Assembly (NCBI GenBank): GCA_963765625.1
Contig: CAVXXD010000013.1
Location: 174,273 to 238,272 of the forward strand
From: CAVXXD01 sp963765625
GTDB taxonomy: Bacteria > Actinomycetota > Geothermincolia > Geothermincolales > Geothermincolaceae
Length of the DNA: 64,000 bases
Direction of reading: 5' to 3'
Every line of letters starts with the position of its first letter. Within the stretch, counting starts at the first letter, position 1. The notes beneath the pieces are model-generated. The model did not search any database, was not told the origin of the DNA, and was given only the letters and a program-made list of their open reading frames with translations. A program made the position numbers and the translations under genes. Below are positions 60,272-64,000 of the stretch, in pieces.

Positions 60272-61302
60272 TTAGAAACGCTTTTTGTAGTCGGGGCACT
60301 CGGTGGCGTTGGGGCGCGCCGGATTGGTGCAGGCGCTGGGTAATCGTACATACAGCTGTCGCAGAGCAGGCGCTTACCGAGAAAATAGACCTTCAAGTTC
60401 CTCGAACAGGCTCATGGGCTCCAGCCCCACGAAACAGCACCCGGACACGAGGGCCTCGAAGTCGCGAAGAACAACTTCTCCCGGTCCGCGGCGCAGAAGA
60501 AGGGGGCAACGCCTCGATCCAGCCCTTGATCATGCCGTAGTCGAAATCTTCACCGAGGGCCTGCCCGCCGTAGGGGCCATCCGTGCCATAGAGGCACTCG
60601 CCCGCTCCCAGGTATTCCACCGCAGCGGCCACGAGGGCGGGGTTGAAGGGCGAAGGGCTGGAGAAGGTCGATGAAGACGCCCTCTTTTTCTTTCGCGTAA
60701 GCCCAGACTGAAGATGTATGTGGCGTGGGCGAGATCACCTTCAGGCCGGGGTAGCGGTCGGGAGGCGCCGGAGATCGCCGCGGCCAGCCTGTGCCCCGAG
60801 GTGGACCTGCAACGGCCTGCTCCGAGCACCAGGCGGCCACGGGGTCCAGCAGGCTGACGGGGTAGCGGTGCATGAAGGGATGGCTGGTCCACCAGGCCGG
60901 GGTGGTCTTTCACTTCTCGAGTTCGGAGACGGGTCGTGGACGGCGGCATTGACGAAGGCCCATCCCATCAGGCGGCCGGGGTGCTTCTTGATCGGCGCCA
61001 AGACGAGGACGTTGTCGCGCTCCGGGTAGATGCGGATCTTCTTGTTGATGAGGACGAAGTTGCCCTTCTTGTCCACCATGGTCGCAAGCAGCGTGGCCCA
61101 GCGGATTAAGGCGTACCAGGTTGAGGCGCAGCATATACTGGGCATGCTGCATCACCGGGCCGTGTAGCTGGCGACCGGCTCGCAGATGGCGCCGATGATG
61201 GCGGCTTTGTCGAGGCCGCGCTGGTTCGATGCACGCCAGCATGCGCTCGAGGGTCAGGGCCTCGGGGTCGAAGTGGACGGTGGGCGTGTCGATGACGGTC
61301 AT
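60272..61302 (-). CDS. Amidohydrolase-2-like TIM-barrel hydrolase, frameshifted
   Basis: Begins MTVIDTPTVHFDPEALTLER at ATG 61302. Pieces in other frames: NKKIRIYPERDNVLVLAPIK, GRLMGWAFVNAAVHDP, LKVISPTPHTSSVWAYAKEK, and LYGTDGPYGGQALGEDFDYG M-type loop, where the Asp of GTDGPYG is the metal/catalytic residue of amidohydrolase-2 enzymes. The tail may continue as KRLLCDSCMYDYPAPAP to TAA 60272-60274. At least six 1-bp shifts. Same strand as the alkylsulfatase, 47 bp upstream of it. Substrate unknown. Confidence 0.65.
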
Positions 61303-61393
61303 GCGTTTATTCTACTACAGGATCGGGGGGGTATATTATTAAGCGACGCGTGAATCGTGTGGAGATTGGCCATTGGACGGAAGGAGGCCTGGC

Positions 61394-62072
61394 ATGAACA
61401 TCTCTACGAGGCTCGCGGCCATCGAAGCAATGATTCAGCTGGTGAGCCTCGATGGAGCGCTTCGAGAGGTTGCTGGACCTGATAGGCGCGGGGAGGTTCC
61501 CGCGGGATGTCATGACGAGATCCGCCTCTACGGCGAATACCTGCCCAAGGTGGACGAACTGGGGTTCACGCGCCCAGAGGCACCTGCACTTCCTCTGGGA
61601 CTGCCTGGACCGTCTGTCCATCGGCCTGGTGGTCGACTTCTCCTTCCCTTTCCGGCGCATGGTCGCCGGACGCCTCTTCAAACGCTGCGGCGAGCGCTTC
61701 AACGCCGAGCAGAACGTCCAGTTCAATTTCGGCCACAACCTCGAGGTGGGCTCGGACGTCTTCCTCAATCGCAACGTCTTCCTCGACACCAAGGGGGGCA
61801 TCGATCTGGGGGACGGGGTGGGGCTGGGCGAGAACGTGATCGTCTTCACCCACTCCCACTCCGAGTCAGTCCACCGCGAGCGCACCTACGGCAAGGTGAC
61901 CATAGGGTCCTACGCCAAGATCGGTTCCGACTCCATGCTCCTGCCGGGGGTGACGGTCGGCGAGCAGGCCATCGTCGCGGCCAAATCCATGGTGACGCAC
62001 GACGTGCCCCCCAACACGGTGGTGGCGGGCGTCCCCGCCACGGTGGTCAGGAGCGCCGCAACAGGGGCGTGA
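61394..62072 (+). CDS. Hexapeptide-repeat acyltransferase (LbH), frameshifted
   Basis: ATG 61394 with AAGGAGG at 61381-61387. First ~50 codons (MNISTRLAAIEAMIQLVSL; RFERLLDLIGAGRFPRDVMT; EIRLYGEYLPKVDELGF) lie in two or three frames. From about 61590 one frame is clean: HFLWDCLDRLSIGLVVDFSF, then left-handed beta-helix repeats NRNVFLDTKGGIDLGDGVGL, GENVIVFTHSHSESVHRERT (catalytic His), ITIG/SMLLPGVTVGEQAIVAA and a VVAGVPATVV end. Likely an O-acetyltransferase of the maltose/galactoside transacetylase type. Confidence 0.8.
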
Positions 62073-62224
62073 CGGCAGCGGATCTCAAGCACATCTGGCT
62101 CAAGGACGGCGCCTTTCAGCAATAAACGGCCGTATACTACCAGGGCCGCATTGCAACGGTTCCATCGGAATCACTTTATAAACAATAGAATGTTCATGCC
62201 AAATGTTTTTTAAGGAGGATGTGA

Positions 62225-63240
62225 ATGAGCAAATGGAGCCAGATGTACGCGGACAAGCTGACCACCCCCGCGGAGGCCATGAAGGACATCAATCTACTGG
62301 GACAAAGTGTGGGCCAGCGGCGGCTCCTCCACTCCGGCGGTATTTATGGACGCCCTCTTCGACCGGGCTCCCGAGCTCCGGGACGTGAAATTCGGGAGTT
62401 ACATCATGCTGGCGCCCACCGCCAAGGTGATGCAGCCGGAGTTGCAGCGGAACATTCTCATCGAGGACCATCGACGGCGACGCCGCTGGACCGCGGTTTC
62501 CTGGCGGCCGGCCTGATCACCCACTCGCCCTACAACTTCCACCAGCTCAGCCGGACGGCCAACAGCGACGCCGGTTACCACAAGCTCCTGATCCAGACCG
62601 GCCCCATGGACGAGAACGGCTACCTCAACCAGGGCACCTTCGCCAACTTCCTCGACGTCATCGAGCGTGGGTGAACATCATGTTCAGGCGAAACGCACCA
62701 GCCCCGCATCCACGGGCAGAACAGTATACACATATCGCAGGTGAAAAGGGTGGTGGAAAGCCACCACCCCGTCTTCGCCATGCCCCCCGCTCCCATCGAA
62801 GAGGCCGACCGGGCTATCGCCGAATACATCATCGATCTCATCGAGGACGGCGACCGGCGCAGCTGGGCATCGGCGGCACCACCAACGCCATCGGCGAGCT
62901 GCTGGCGGGCAAGAAGCACCTCGGGTGCCACAGCCAGATGATCAACGACGCCTACATGAAGCTCTTCGAAGCGGGCGCCCTCGACGGCAGCCTCAAGAAC
63001 GTCCACCGCTTCCAGATGAACAGCTTCTTTGCACCGGGTTCGGAACTCTACAAGTGGATGGGAATGATAACCCCATGATTGACTTCACTCCCGATCAGCT
63101 ACAATAACAACCCCAACATCATCGGGAAGAACGACAACCTCGTCGCCATCAACACCACCCTCTCCATCGACATATCCGGCCAGTGCGCCTCCGAGGCCTT
63201 CGGCCCCATCCAGTACACCGCCACCGGCGGCAGGTGGACT
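62225..63240 (+). CDS. Acetyl-CoA hydrolase/CoA-transferase family protein, frameshifted and cut at 3' end
   Basis: ATG 62225 after AAGGAGG. Butyryl-CoA:acetate/4-hydroxybutyrate CoA-transferase order: VWASGGSSTPAVFMDALFDR, FLAAGLITHSPYNFHQLSRT-type region, GPMDENGYLNQGTFANFLDV, IGGTTNAIGELLAGKKHLGC (Gly-rich CoA loop), MINDAYMKLFEAGALDGSLK and NNPNIIGKNDNLVAINTTLS with the C-terminal SEAFGPIQYTATGG-QVDF. At least six frame breaks. After QVDF (about 63240) the expected ~80 C-terminal residues are replaced by an unrelated sequence. Confidence 0.82.
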
Positions 63241-64000
63241 TCACCAATGTCACCAGCATGGCGTTCGACGGCGGTCACGAACACGACGGAGTTGGTGGTT
63301 AACAACCCGACCGAGACGGCGTTGACGATGCCAACCTCTTCCTGGAGTTCATCGACCCCGAAGGTAACGTGGTCTCCGAGGTGCCAACGGCGGCGAACTG
63401 CTGCCGGCCCCAAAGCGCTGGTGCCGGTCGCCTGGGACAGCGGCAGCTTCAGCCCGGCGATCTGGCCATGGACTACATCGTAATGGCGTTCTTGGACCGA
63501 CTACCAGGGCAACATTCTGGACACCGCGTGCCTACTGGCTTTCCAGCTTCCAGGAAGACCCCAAGCCCGAGCTTGCTATGGCGAGCGAGGACGCGACCTG
63601 GGACTTCGGCACGGCAGCCCAAGGCACGATCCTCAAGCGCAGCTTCAGCTTCGCCAACACAGGATTTGGCGACCTGCAGACCTACGTCAGCCAGCCCGTG
63701 TCAGCGTTCCACAGACAGGCAGCCGCAGCCTGAGCCCGGCCGACATGACGACCTATGAAATGACTGTAAATACGGCAACTTGTGCGGCTGGACGATGGAA
63801 CGATCACGATTCGCAGCAGCGATCCTGCGCAGCCTACGAAGACGGTGCATGTCACTGGTACGGTCACTGCTGGTACACCCGACACGCAGCCGGGAGCCAT
63901 GGTGCTCCCATCTGATTGGCGGGCTCTTTGTATCCGGCAACATCGACGACTGGGTAAACTTCGCACACACCCTGGGGCCGGAACCGCAGACGCTGCATCC
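63241..64000 (+). CDS. Fragment of a secreted Ig-like/choice-of-anchor protein, frameshifted
   Basis: After the CoA-transferase break, pieces in different frames read DANLFLEFIDPEGNVVSE, MASEDATWDFGTAAQGTILK, RSFSFANTGFGDLQTYVSQP, SLSPADMTTYEMTVNTAT, and LDDGTITIRSSDPAQPTKTV then HVTGTVTAGTPDTQPGAM. This is the beta-sandwich pattern of ASPM-SPD2-Hydin/DUF1573-like extracellular domains. No start codon or signal is present in frame, and the 3' end runs off the window. I regard it as a different gene joined to 62225-63240 by chimeric assembly or rearrangement. Confidence 0.6.

Noticed and set aside
55300..62000. A cluster of genuine pseudogenes or a programmed-frameshift system
   Set aside because: The shifts are random in place and direction, hit unrelated housekeeping-type genes and begin together near one contig coordinate. 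Sequence error explains all of them.

Overview
The window is a high-GC chromosomal segment, most likely from an uncultivated anaerobic member of a deep-branching actinobacterial lineage. The evidence for this is a LytR-CpsA-Psr protein, a PASTA protein, a LexA/DUF6504/Pol IV cassette and 2-hydroxyacyl-CoA dehydratase-type proteins; the assignment is inference, because no rRNA is present. One tRNA-Val(CAC) is found.

Layout. 1-3.1 kb: rubredoxin (cut by the window edge), a PPOX-family protein and a tandem pair of 2-hydroxyacyl-CoA dehydratase-like subunits. 3.1-4.9 kb: a 40-bp-arm palindrome, a frameshifted lipoprotein and a TPP-riboswitch-controlled thiM. 5.0-8.7 kb: a lower-GC block with an AraC regulator, a PLP decarboxylase and an atypical SDR. 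8.7-11.4 kb: TldE/TldD. 11.5-17.1 kb: a very large secreted multicopper oxidase with two kinds of inserted repeats. 17.1-22.3 kb: a MacB-type ABC exporter and several lipoproteins, including a TupA-like binding protein and a PrcB-like protein. 22.3-24.7 kb: an SOS cassette (lexA, DUF6504-like, dinB) behind an evident LexA operator. 24.7-38.1 kb: phosphoesterase, acyl-CoA synthetase, 6-phosphofructokinase, an output-less CHASE/HAMP sensor, an FAD-oxidase/Fe-S-oxidase/FAD-oxidase operon and an MMPL exporter. 38.1-39.6 kb: a decayed repeat protein, an AbrB-type antitoxin with a Doc toxin remnant, and tRNA-Val. 39.6-50.1 kb: nitroreductase, PurM-like protein, GctAB CoA-transferase, EamA and DUF2079 membrane proteins, LCP protein, XseAB. 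50.1-54.1 kb: a tightly coupled locus of pseudokinase, PASTA protein, M23 peptidase with a long hydrophobic tail, and two small membrane proteins. 54.3-64 kb: biotin carboxylase, biotin carrier, a carboxyltransferase (PycB/OadA type), BioY, alkylsulfatase, amidohydrolase, hexapeptide acyltransferase, a CoA-transferase and a secreted-protein fragment.

Metabolic reading: acyl-CoA synthetase, GctAB, the dehydratase pair, the FAD/Fe-S oxidoreductase operon and the biotin-dependent carboxylase with its own biotin transporter fit an anaerobic organic-acid/acyl-CoA metabolism. No single complete pathway is encoded here.

Sequence quality: the first ~50 kb contains a handful of isolated 1-bp frameshifts (about 3.68, 4.13, 14.0, 38.57, 50.3-50.5 kb). 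From ~55.3 kb to the end nearly every gene is broken several times by 1-bp indels, and the CoA-transferase switches into an unrelated secreted protein near 63.24 kb. The last ~9 kb is best treated as low-accuracy, partly chimeric contig end rather than a field of real pseudogenes.
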